Origin: Gemmatimonadota bacterium
GTDB taxonomy: Bacteria > Gemmatimonadota > Gemmatimonadetes > Gemmatimonadales > GWC2-71-9
Direction of reading: 5' to 3'
DNA length: 9,738 bases
Assembly (NCBI GenBank): GCA_024640185.1
Contig: JAHEFN010000068.1
Coordinates: 1 to 9,738, forward strand
In this document: positions 7,772-9,738 of the stretch, piece after piece
Position numbering within the stretch: the stretch's first letter is position 1
How the letters are laid out: the number at the start of each line of letters is the position of its first letter
The notes under the pieces: model-generated
The model's database searches: none
Told to the model about the DNA's origin: nothing
The model's input: only the letters and a program-made list of their open reading frames with translations
Made by a program: the position numbers and the translations under genes

Positions 7772-7775
7772 CGAA

Positions 7776-9738
<1,963 letters not shown>

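Noticed and set aside
7772..7775. Gap between purL and purF as a promoter or regulatory site
   Set aside because: Only four bases long; there is no room for a promoter and no -10/-35-like pair is visible in the adjacent purL end.

Overview
The window looks like ordinary chromosomal DNA from a high-GC bacterium (roughly two thirds G+C by eye, strong third-position GC bias). It is almost entirely coding. Apart from the first 35 bases, only 4 bases (7772-7775) lie outside a gene. All six genes are intact except purL, which runs off the right edge. I see no RNA genes, mobile elements, CRISPR arrays, intrinsic terminators or convincing promoters. The phylum cannot be fixed from the sequence. The gene set fits several groups with small PurL and Fe-S type PurF, such as Gemmatimonadota, Chloroflexota or Actinomycetota, and this is only a weak guess.

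Layout. Left part, + strand: a short CTCCTCT heptamer tandem repeat (1-27), then a complete oligopeptidase B gene (ptrB, 36-2090). Right part, - strand, read from right to left: purL (partial, 9738-7776), purF (7771-6377), ppdK (6380-3711), purE (3714-3214) and purK (3217-2087). The two transcription units converge at 2087-2090, where both genes stop inside one shared CTAG.

The minus-strand genes form a tight operon. purL and purF are separated by 4 bases, and the next three junctions are 4-base start/stop overlaps (GTGA, ATGA, GTGA). PurF makes phosphoribosylamine and releases PPi. PurL (with PurS and PurQ, not in the window) makes FGAM using ATP. PurK and PurE turn AIR into CAIR, again using ATP. 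Embedded between purF and purE is a full-length pyruvate phosphate dikinase (PPDK), an enzyme of central carbon metabolism that interconverts PEP + AMP + PPi with pyruvate + ATP + Pi. Its position suggests that it recycles AMP and PPi from purine synthesis into ATP. That functional link is inference and is the most interesting point in the window.

No completely unknown gene family was found. Every long open frame other than these six is explained as an antisense or out-of-frame shadow of a high-GC gene.
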